From a virus: a DNA stretch of 25,632 nt. The stretch covers positions 1 to 25,632 of the IMG/VR virus record IMGVR_UViG_3300030329_006306; one strand, written 5' to 3'. The notes under the pieces are model-generated. The model made no database searches. It was not told where the DNA came from and was given only the letters and a program-made list of their open reading frames with translations. The position numbers and the translations under genes were made by a program. Positions 14,644 to 21,268 of this stretch are shown here, piece by piece (the stretch's first letter is position 1; every line of letters begins with the position of its first letter).

Positions 14644-17322
14644 ATGGCATCGACGTTCAGCACCCTAATAAAGCGCGGCTACGGGACTATATACGCTGTT
14701 CGTATTGAAGGCATCCCCTACACCTTCCATGAAGGTCCCACCCCTTATCGAGTAGATGCGGAGTCCTTTCCGAGCGCAGGCACGGGATACACGTCGTCGG
14801 CGTCTTTCATGGTCCTCAAGGACATGACCATCGACCAGGAGATTGACCGTCACAGCTCCATCGCTCGAGGCAAGGCGCTTACCATCAATCTAGCGTGGTC
14901 GGTCATGGAGTCTGAGGACATCCTGGACAAGCTGTTCCGCCGCCCTGCTTATCACACCACCCTCACGGCAGATGTCGCGGCGGCGGACACTACCATCAAC
15001 GTAGAGAGCACCGCTGACTTCCCTTCTTCGGGGACGTTCTATATTGGACGTGAACTCGTAACATATACAGGCACTACGGCGACGTCTTTCACGGGGTGTA
15101 CTCGAGGGTATCTAGGCTACAAGTACCGGTTCCGCAAAGACGACCCAGGCTCTCACGGGATGATTACGCCGACGCCCTTGTCTTGGAAGGGCCGGTTCAT
15201 CACCATCTACGAGCACCTAGTCTCACCGGAAGGTCGCATACTGGACAGCACCTTCTGCACAGGTTCGTACCAGCGCGAGCTCTGGAAGGGGTATATCAAC
15301 GCTCCTCCGGTGCCTAATGCGTTTGGTATGACCTTGTCTGCTTTCCCCCTCGTCCGCCTGGCAGGGCAGGAGCTCGGCTCTACGCTTCAGGCGACTACGA
15401 TTGGGGCGTCTGCGTCTACAATCCAAGAGAGCGGCGTCATTGGGAGTATCTGGGACTACCCGGTCTACGTGGAGGAGGGTGCCTCGGTCGGGTGGATTGT
15501 AAGTCGCACTACGGAATGGGGGTCTGGCGGTACGGAATCGAAGATAGGGGGGTGGTTCCCTACAGTAGAGACGGGAGCGGTGGCGGCCGACTGGCCTAAG
15601 ATACCTCCCGGAGTGATGACCATACGGACTTTTACCCAGGCGATGCTTGATGATGTGATGGAGAATCTCATCCCGTACGACCCTGCGGCGCCGGAGTACA
15701 ACATCGTCGGCCTGCATATTATGGAGGACAGCAGCGTCATTGACGGCTTAGCTCCAGGGAAGCTGGTGATTGGTTTTCAGGTCAGCTATTACCATTCTAT
15801 GCTGAGTCTTTCCGACTACCTGATTTATGATGTTGCTCTTCAACCCAACTCCGGCGTGTACTGGCTACAGTCAGGCAATCATAAACTCCAGGACGAGGTC
15901 TTCGATGTCGACGATGACGTCGCACAGTATATAGACCTCCCTACGGGGCTATATAAGAACACTCAGTACTTGGCGGTTACTGACGTGGTGGGGAACAGCG
16001 CGATTGATTACACGCTGGATGACACAGGGGTGGGGATATGGGACGCCGGAGGCAATAGCGGACTGATAGAGTGGAGCGAGAAGTATACCCAGGACTACCT
16101 AGGTAATTCCTTTTCTCCAATCGCTTTGTTACGCGTCAAGCAGAAGATGATAGGCGCGCAGTACGCTACTGTAGAGCAGCTCCCCCCGGACATTGCCCAG
16201 AACGGCACTTTGGATGTCGTCGCGGGCGTTGAGGGTAGCTTAGATAACGCCGCGCGGACGCTCCTGCAATCGTCAGGGACAACAGGTCTTAGGGGTACTT
16301 ATGACACGTTGGGGTTGGGTTTCGGCTTAGGTATTCCGGAAGGTTTTATGGACCTGAACGGCACGGGAGGGTCTCTCATAACGAATGAAGTACTCCCTCT
16401 CTTCGCTTTAGGTCGCTCTTCATGGGGACAACTGTTCTCCGGTTGGTATGCAATCTCTGGGGTGTGCCTGGTCCAACGACTGGACGAGACAGACGGTGTC
16501 ATCAAGCTCATGAAGGTACATACCTCCCCTGCGGAGGTTATATCCACAGATGGTAAGTCCTTCCTTGGAGTAGAGCTCGCTAAGTCCGATGTCGTCGTCG
16601 GGGGTACTCAAGTCCCCAAGCTCGTTGTTGCGCCTAACCAAATCGTGGTGGATACCACAGTGGGTCCTTATGAGAGCGCGGATTACACCTACAACGCCGT
16701 CGGCCGCATCCAGTCGGAGGGTGCAACCTCTATTAGCTTAGGTATTCCCGGAGGTCGTCCGGATATCATCGCAGCGGCTGTTGTGTCGCTTATGTCTCGA
16801 GGGCTGGGTCAATCCATCATCCAGTTCAAGGTTGCCCCTTGGGTGGAGGTGCAATTAGGCGACCCCGTGTCTGTTACGGTGGGGCACCCAGTGCTCTTCG
16901 ACTGGAGCGACGGGACGCGCCAGCCCAGTAACCTCCCCGGTCGGGTTGTAGGCACGTCCTACAAGATGAAGTCGGGAGAACGCACTGTGACCCTCCTCTT
17001 GGACGGTCTCTTGGAGCCCGGGTTCTGGCTGTGCCCTACCCAGTTGGTGACAAACATCTCTGGAGACGACGTTACGGTATCTGACGGCTCCTGGTTTAGG
17101 TCTGGAGAGACCGTGAGGTTCTACAACGAAGGCAACGAGGCAAGTGAAGACGTGTCCATTGTGGCGACGACTGTCTCGGGCAATGTCCTGACTCTCGCCT
17201 CCACTCCCCCCTCTTGGTTCAATACGACTACAACGTATGCGACGTATCCTATCTACACCAGCGGGTCGACGGAGCAGACCGCTGCGTTCATGTATGACAA
17301 AACAACCAAGAAGTGGCGCTAG
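14644..17322 (+). CDS. Large tail hub / central tip protein candidate
   Basis: 892 aa, ATG 14644, three bases after the preceding stop. The N-terminal 100 residues (YGTIYAVRIEGIPYTFHEG; MVLKDMTIDQEIDRHSSIARG) look like a tail-hub start. Residues about 105-156 hold a beta module (DTTINVESTADFPSSGTFYIG, RELVTYTGTTATSFTGCTRG). A second module of this type closes the protein at about 803-872 (ISGDDVTVSDGSWFRSGETVRF). The central part includes strand-rich regions and a TRQPSNLPGRVVGTSYKMKSG segment typical of hub domains. Largest tail protein after the tape measure and encoded three genes after it, so a baseplate hub or receptor-facing tip is likely. No lysozyme or peptidase motif is seen. Confidence 0.68.
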   Translation: MASTFSTLIKRGYGTIYAVRIEGIPYTFHEGPTPYRVDAESFPSAGTGYTSSASFMVLKDMTIDQEIDRHSSIARGKALTINLAWSVMESEDILDKLFRRPAYHTTLTADVAAADTTINVESTADFPSSGTFYIGRELVTYTGTTATSFTGCTRGYLGYKYRFRKDDPGSHGMITPTPLSWKGRFITIYEHLVSPEGRILDSTFCTGSYQRELWKGYINAPPVPNAFGMTLSAFPLVRLAGQELGSTLQATTIGASASTIQESGVIGSIWDYPVYVEEGASVGWIVSRTTEWGSGGTESKIGGWFPTVETGAVAADWPKIPPGVMTIRTFTQAMLDDVMENLIPYDPAAPEYNIVGLHIMEDSSVIDGLAPGKLVIGFQVSYYHSMLSLSDYLIYDVALQPNSGVYWLQSGNHKLQDEVFDVDDDVAQYIDLPTGLYKNTQYLAVTDVVGNSAIDYTLDDTGVGIWDAGGNSGLIEWSEKYTQDYLGNSFSPIALLRVKQKMIGAQYATVEQLPPDIAQNGTLDVVAGVEGSLDNAARTLLQSSGTTGLRGTYDTLGLGFGLGIPEGFMDLNGTGGSLITNEVLPLFALGRSSWGQLFSGWYAISGVCLVQRLDETDGVIKLMKVHTSPAEVISTDGKSFLGVELAKSDVVVGGTQVPKLVVAPNQIVVDTTVGPYESADYTYNAVGRIQSEGATSISLGIPGGRPDIIAAAVVSLMSRGLGQSIIQFKVAPWVEVQLGDPVSVTVGHPVLFDWSDGTRQPSNLPGRVVGTSYKMKSGERTVTLLLDGLLEPGFWLCPTQLVTNISGDDVTVSDGSWFRSGETVRFYNEGNEASEDVSIVATTVSGNVLTLASTPPSWFNTTTTYATYPIYTSGSTEQTAAFMYDKTTKKWR

Positions 17323-18273
17323 ATGGCATATACACCTATAGACAACGGCTCTTTTGTGCCCGGAACGCTTGGCAGCGCGGCTGTCTGGAACTCCTTAATA
17401 GGTAACGACGCGGCCTTGTATGCCGAGGCAGTCCCGGTGTATGCAGGCTCCTGTAACACGTTCTCAACCACGGCAACGTCGGCTACTGCTGTCGCTTATT
17501 TCGCTCTTCCCGCTAACCGGGACGATAACACCTTCTCCATAACCTTCGTGTACGGGCAGACGGGCTCTTCGGGCACGGTGACCTTTGAATTGCATGACGG
17601 TTCCGCCACCGATTCCGCTACTACTACGGTGACGGCGGCATCTGGAAGCGGCGTGGTTAGTCTAACTCCGAGCTCCACGAGCGCATCTGACACGCCTCGG
17701 TGGGGTGTACTGAAGATGCACACTACTTCAGGTCAGACCTTCAGTCTCTCTAGCTGGGTAGTATACTTGGTCCCTTCTGCGGCTGCTGCCGGGGTTCTTG
17801 CTAGCAGCTACGCGAGTGTGAGCACCACATGGTCGGTGCCCAACGCTCCCATCCCGTCTAAAGTGATGGCGACTCTAGAGAACAACCCTAAGTGGATTGC
17901 TCGAGACAGGCCCAATGCCCTCTATTCCTATATAGCTCCTATCACTACAGTCAGAGAGGGCGTCTACACTAACTCAACGGACTACGTCACAACACTTCGT
18001 CCCTTCTTCTGCAAACAACAGCACACAACCAAGAAGTACCGGATGTGGTGTTATGTGGAGAGGGACGGCACAGCCAAGGCTAACGTTCTGATGGTGATAG
18101 GGGGACAGAATGTCTACGTGCTGGACGATTATGGGGTAATGACAACGACGTTCGAGGCCTCTGGGAGCACGATGAACGCGATGAGCTACGCAAACACCAT
18201 ATCCATTCGAGTATCTTCGGGCTCGGGGTATGTGTCTCTCAAGACGTTGCAGGTTATCGAGGAGCCCTACTAA
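17323..18273 (+). CDS. Tail fibre or tip adhesin-like protein
   Basis: 316 aa, ATG 17323 abutting the previous stop. Starts with a short attachment-like region (YTPIDNGSFVPGTLGSAAVWNSLI), then Ser/Thr/Gly-rich beta sequence (TSATAVAYFALPANRDDNTF; SGTVTFELHDGSATDSATTT). A C-terminal sandwich-like domain follows, with KYRMWCYVERDGTAKANVLMV and SGSGYVSLKTLQVIEEP. Composition is typical of receptor-binding or fibre proteins. The N-terminal motif likely docks on the hub protein. Host receptor cannot be deduced. Confidence 0.6.
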   Translation: MAYTPIDNGSFVPGTLGSAAVWNSLIGNDAALYAEAVPVYAGSCNTFSTTATSATAVAYFALPANRDDNTFSITFVYGQTGSSGTVTFELHDGSATDSATTTVTAASGSGVVSLTPSSTSASDTPRWGVLKMHTTSGQTFSLSSWVVYLVPSAAAAGVLASSYASVSTTWSVPNAPIPSKVMATLENNPKWIARDRPNALYSYIAPITTVREGVYTNSTDYVTTLRPFFCKQQHTTKKYRMWCYVERDGTAKANVLMVIGGQNVYVLDDYGVMTTTFEASGSTMNAMSYANTISIRVSSGSGYVSLKTLQVIEEPY

Positions 18274-18776
18274 TGGGATTGAAAGCCCCCAATTACACGC
18301 CTTTACTGCCCTTCTCGGGCGCCAAGGCATACGTGGACCCGGTTCCCGCGAACGCGTCCTTCCCTGCCGCTGCGGACGCAACTCAGCATGCCTTGGCTAC
18401 AGCGGGGCACCATTACGGAGCGTCCGTCGGCATGTACTTGACTGCCGGCACCTATAAGGTGTTTTGTCCCGTACCGCCCTCTGTGGTGTATATGCAGGTC
18501 ACGCTACTTATGCAGGGGGACGCGACGGTGACGGTCAATAGTTCGTCGACGGGCACCGTCAAGAGTTGGACATCGGGAGGTAACGCGGATTCCGTGTTCT
18601 CGACGTACCCCATGAAGACCAGCGGACTGCCCGGAGACAGCGTCAATAGCCCACTGAAGGTGCGGAGCTCGGCTGCGTGGACGTGGGCGTTGGACATCGT
18701 GACCATTGTCCTTACGGGGGCCGGGACCATCCATGCTGTTGGTTTCGAGCCCGTATGGGAAGCTCAATCAACCTGA
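18273..18776 (+). CDS. Tail-tip associated beta protein
   Basis: 167 aa, ATG 18273 in a TAATG overlap. An N-terminal extended region (APNYTPLLPFSGAKAYVDPV) precedes a likely beta sandwich (GMYLTAGTYKVFCPVPPSVV, LLMQGDATVTVNSSSTG). The C-terminal strand (IVTIVLTGAGTIHAVGFEPVWE) resembles the last strands of the preceding protein. It could be a second adhesin subunit or a decoration protein. No family recognised. It closes the tightly coupled tail operon: a 45-base gap follows, without an evident terminator. Confidence 0.55.
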   Translation: MGLKAPNYTPLLPFSGAKAYVDPVPANASFPAAADATQHALATAGHHYGASVGMYLTAGTYKVFCPVPPSVVYMQVTLLMQGDATVTVNSSSTGTVKSWTSGGNADSVFSTYPMKTSGLPGDSVNSPLKVRSSAAWTWALDIVTIVLTGAGTIHAVGFEPVWEAQST

Positions 18777-18821
18777 TCACTCGACGACCCCCTCACCTCA
18801 CCTCTCCGCTAAGGTATCATC

Positions 18822-19154
18822 ATGCAGAAGAAGAGTTTTACAGGCATCGCCGCAGACAAAGACCTCGACGAGACTGCCCTCGGGTATAATCCGGGCGACT
18901 ACGACTATCACTACATTCAAGTACTGGGGTCGACGTCTGAGACGTGGTTGGTCAAGGCTAAAGCAGAGGGCGGGAGCACCTTTGTCGCGATGGCGTCCCT
19001 GCCCTCCCAGACTATCCCCGCAGGTAGTTGCATTGCCGTTACCCCTGAGCACATCGGCGGCATCGAGGCGTTACAGGTGGCCTTCTCGGGGAGCGTTACC
19101 GGCATGGTCATCCTCGTTGCCAGCATGAACCGTCCGGGTCTGGGCGTACGGTGA
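18822..19154 (+). CDS. Small beta-rich structural protein candidate
   Basis: 110 aa, ATG 18822 with AAGGT six bases upstream. Sequence alternates short strands (YHYIQVLGSTSETWLVKAKA; STFVAMASLPSQTIPAGSCI; LQVAFSGSVTGMVILVASM) with no membrane segment or signal peptide. It lies between the tail and lysis genes and may be a minor tail or capsid decoration protein. The compact all-beta look with an internal SQTIPAGSCIAV turn suggests a small sandwich. No family recognised. Confidence 0.6.
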   Translation: MQKKSFTGIAADKDLDETALGYNPGDYDYHYIQVLGSTSETWLVKAKAEGGSTFVAMASLPSQTIPAGSCIAVTPEHIGGIEALQVAFSGSVTGMVILVASMNRPGLGVR

Positions 19155-19157
19155 TAC

Positions 19158-19757
19158 ATGCTCGAGGCTTTGGTCCCGCTTATTCGCCGAGGGCTTCGTA
19201 CCCCCGGAGCGAAAGACGCACTGGTGTCTTTGGTTCAGAGTTATCTCGACCAGGACATCGTCGAGCACGGCTCCAACAAGGGACCGATGGTCGAGTTCTT
19301 TCAGGTCGATGGGGGCGGAAGCGGCAAACCCGCGCCCTGGTGCGCCCTCTTCGTAAGCAGTTGTCTAAGAACACTCAGCCGCTGCGGGTTCCAGGTCCGT
19401 AATCCGGGACCTACCGGCAGGGCTGTCGCCTTTTGGCAACGGGCAGCGGAAGACCAGCTCATCGAGCCCGACGACATCTTCGACCTGAAGGACCCTCGAG
19501 GACTCGTGTTCGTCCGAACCCGTATGTCCAGAGACGTCAAGGACCGGCAGCGAGCTCGGGAAGGGATGTCCGTCCAAGGACACACCGGGATTGTGACCCG
19601 TGTTGAAGGAGAGCCTCACTTCAAGGTCTACGCCATCGCTGGAAATTCCAGCGGGCGCGGACATGCCAGCGGGACGGGTGCGGTCGCGCCAGAGGTCATC
19701 CGAAAGGGAACAGCAGCCTGGGACCGCCTTGTCGGTTTTGTGAGGGTAGTATCATGA
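19158..19757 (+). CDS. Endolysin, CHAP / NlpC-P60-like peptidoglycan hydrolase
   Basis: 199 aa, ATG 19158. The papain-like pattern is present in order: KPAPWCALFVSSCLR (catalytic Cys at about 62), GHTGIVTRVEG (His at about 142) and YAIAGNSSGRGHASG (polar residue, Asn at about 163). A GPTGRAVAFWQRA helix lies between the Cys and His. The enzyme is expected to cut a peptide or amide bond in cell-wall peptidoglycan at the end of infection. There is no signal peptide or signal-anchor segment, so it needs a holin to reach the wall. No separate wall-binding domain is seen. It is followed by two overlapping membrane-protein genes, forming a lysis cassette. Confidence 0.85.
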   Translation: MLEALVPLIRRGLRTPGAKDALVSLVQSYLDQDIVEHGSNKGPMVEFFQVDGGGSGKPAPWCALFVSSCLRTLSRCGFQVRNPGPTGRAVAFWQRAAEDQLIEPDDIFDLKDPRGLVFVRTRMSRDVKDRQRAREGMSVQGHTGIVTRVEGEPHFKVYAIAGNSSGRGHASGTGAVAPEVIRKGTAAWDRLVGFVRVVS

Positions 19758-20086
19758 GGTGGATTCAGACATGGGCCAAGAACCACATAGGTGTCGTTGC
19801 GGCATGGCTGGGAATGGGCGCTACCCTGCTTATCTCCGTAGGTTCTCACTGGACGCTCGCCCAGGTTAATCAGTCGCGGACGGAGGCCCACCTGACCCGT
19901 CTCGACGAAAAAGTTGAAGAGCACGAAGAGGCAATCGTTGTCCTTCGTAGCGACGTGCGGAGTATCTCCGAGAGTCAACGTCGCGCTATTGAAGTGATCG
20001 AGCGAACAGACCGAGGTCTACGCTCTCTAGAACAAGTAACAGCCGAACTACGAGCGCTGCTGACAGCGCATCGAGGCAGTAAATGA
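19754..20086 (+). CDS. Membrane protein with coiled coil; i-spanin or holin candidate
   Basis: 110 aa, ATG 19754 in an ATGA overlap with the endolysin. One N-terminal transmembrane helix (about residues 12-31, IGVVAAWLGMGATLLISVGS) preceded by basic residues predicts cytoplasmic N terminus and outside C terminus. The rest (about 37-105) is a charged coiled coil (TRLDEKVEEHEEAIVVLRSD; ERTDRGLRSLEQVTAELRAL). This is the layout of inner-membrane spanin subunits (Rz-like), and also of some single-span phage membrane proteins of unknown role. Lysis-cassette position supports a lysis function. Spanin versus holin is not resolved. Confidence 0.62.
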   Translation: MRWIQTWAKNHIGVVAAWLGMGATLLISVGSHWTLAQVNQSRTEAHLTRLDEKVEEHEEAIVVLRSDVRSISESQRRAIEVIERTDRGLRSLEQVTAELRALLTAHRGSK

Positions 20087-20556
20087 AGAAAATGCACACG
20101 AAACTCGCGGACCCAGCAGAGGTCGGCACTTGGCTATCGGGCGTCATTGCCCTTCTCATGCACTACGCAGGAAGCTATGAGCTCCCTCCAGAGGCTCTGG
20201 GCGCAATGCTCACCGCTGCGGTGCTTCCTATCGCGATGGGGGCTATCCGGCTTGTCAGTCGGGTCCTCTCTCAGCTCCCTGACGATAATCCCCCGTCGGG
20301 CGAGGAAGGATTCGCCTCCGTCGCGTTTCTCCCGTTTGTGGTTGTTCTGGCGGTTATACTCATGATGGCGCTTGAGGGGTGCGGAGCTAACTACCACCTG
20401 GACAAAGGTGGATGGACGCTCGAGAAGGCTGATTGTGGCACCCAGCTCACTGTCTACGGTGATGGGGACCCCGATGTCTCTGTCATCTGCATCAAGGAGT
20501 CTGCGCCTCTCCAGATTGGCCCCAAGGTCAAAGCAGCCCTCTGCGGGGAGAAGTAA
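20083..20556 (+). CDS. Holin-like membrane protein with an internal lipobox-like site
   Basis: 157 aa, ATG 20083 in an ATGA overlap. Two hydrophobic segments near the N terminus (about 15-31 and 38-58) look holin-like. A polar linker (QLPDDNPPSGEEG) leads to a third hydrophobic stretch (about 79-97) that ends in ALEGC with Cys 100. This resembles a lipobox, although Glu at -2 is unusual. The remaining 57 residues are hydrophilic and contain four Cys counting Cys 100. Options are a three-span holin with a periplasmic tail, or a fusion of holin and outer-membrane spanin lipoprotein. It follows the i-spanin candidate, where an o-spanin is often found. Confidence 0.58.
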   Translation: MKKMHTKLADPAEVGTWLSGVIALLMHYAGSYELPPEALGAMLTAAVLPIAMGAIRLVSRVLSQLPDDNPPSGEEGFASVAFLPFVVVLAVILMMALEGCGANYHLDKGGWTLEKADCGTQLTVYGDGDPDVSVICIKESAPLQIGPKVKAALCGEK

Positions 20557-20792
20557 TGGCTCTCACCGACAAAGACAAAGAGGCTTTGGAGTGGGCTTCC
20601 TTGGTTCCGGGTCTCTTGAGAGCCATCGGGGAGGCTACCGGTGACGAGGGCTTCGGCAAGGCTGCAGATGCCTTGTCCAAGGTCCCGGTGGACTACATTG
20701 GCGCGGCTCTAGGAAAGCTCCGGACGGACCATATCAACATCGACAAGGGCACCATGAGCATAGGTGACGATGTCGACGTTGAAGCCGGATGA
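20556..20792 (+). CDS. Small hypothetical protein, lysis-adjacent
   Basis: 78 aa, ATG 20556 in a TAATG overlap. Two helical stretches (TDKDKEALEWASLVPGLLRA; DEGFGKAADALSKVPVDYIG) are followed by a short acidic strand region (HINIDKGTMSIGDDVDVEAG). No membrane segment is obvious. The family is not recognised. Coupling to the membrane-protein gene places it in the late operon. Confidence 0.6.
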   Translation: MALTDKDKEALEWASLVPGLLRAIGEATGDEGFGKAADALSKVPVDYIGAALGKLRTDHINIDKGTMSIGDDVDVEAG

Positions 20793-20955
20793 GCCTGACG
20801 ACGTAGTCTTCGTCGGTACGATTCTAGAGGTCATCTGCGACCTGATGCTTGAGGCGGATGGTGAGCAGACATATGCCTTAATCGCGGAGACAGGACAGAA
20901 CCCCAAGAAAGGGGAGGGGACCCTTATTCTCATCCCCCCAAGAGCGGACGCTTAA
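20770..20955 (+). CDS. Small acidic hypothetical protein
   Basis: About 61 aa if ATG 20770 is the start; GTG 20764 is an alternative, and neither has a well-placed ribosome binding site, so translation may be coupled to the overlapping upstream gene. Sequence is acidic at the N terminus (LKPDEPDDVVFVGTILEVIC) and beta-like after that (EQTYALIAETGQNPKKGEGTLILIPP). Last gene of the rightward late block. Function unknown. Confidence 0.5.
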   Translation: MSTLKPDEPDDVVFVGTILEVICDLMLEADGEQTYALIAETGQNPKKGEGTLILIPPRADA

Positions 20956-20984
20956 ACTTTTTTACGTTTTCTGCGTTTATTCTC

Positions 20985-21012
20985 TTGATTTCATCCGCGC
21001 TGTGCGTAAACT
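20985..21012 (+). promoter_or_regulatory. Candidate promoter of the HTH regulator gene
   Basis: TTGATT (20985-20990), a 16-base spacer, and TAAACT (21007-21012) resemble a sigma70 promoter. The AT-rich stretch 20955-20985 upstream contains ACGTTTTCT (20964) and GCGTTTATTCT (20973), and GCGTAAACTCCTC (21005) overlaps the -10. These three similar words could be operator copies. A strong ribosome binding site (GGAGAGAG) precedes the gene. Confidence 0.45.
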
Positions 21013-21049
21013 CCTCTCATCACCGGGCGATAAGCCCAAGGAGAGAGGC

Positions 21050-21268
21050 ATGCTCAAACCACGTAATATCACCGCAGCACTTCCTGATGTCACGCCGCGT
21101 AAGGCCGGCGATTGGCTCCGTGGGGACCGTTCCCCCAGCGTCATCGACCTCGGGCGTATCCTCCAGGCCTTCCCTGACCTCGACGCACGCGAGTTCGTCA
21201 TGGAGCTCGGGCGTCGAAGGGAAGAGAGGATGCGTTTGGAGGCTATCGTCAAGGCTCAGCGCGCCTAG
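21050..21268 (+). CDS. Small HTH (XRE/Cro-like) regulator
   Basis: 72 aa from ATG 21050, with GGAGAGAG four bases upstream; an in-frame start at 21002 would place the start before the likely promoter. The core reads ITAALPDVTPRKAGDWLRG, then SPSVIDLGRILQAFPDLDAR, the order of a lambda-repressor-like domain: helix 2, turn, recognition helix, then packing helices. The C terminus is a charged helix. It is the only clear transcription-factor-like protein in this half of the map. It converges on the polymerase gene: the two stop codons share the palindrome CTAG (21265-21268). A role in early-to-late switching or autoregulation is inference. Confidence 0.72.
   Translation: MLKPRNITAALPDVTPRKAGDWLRGDRSPSVIDLGRILQAFPDLDAREFVMELGRRREERMRLEAIVKAQRA

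Noticed and set aside
17323-19154. Diversity-generating retroelement acting on the adhesin genes
   Set aside because: No reverse transcriptase gene and no template/variable repeat pair seen in the window.
20910-20985. Rho-independent terminator at the end of the late block
   Set aside because: T-rich stretches exist (20957-20970), but the nearest inverted repeats are very short or have two-base loops, or are not followed by T residues.
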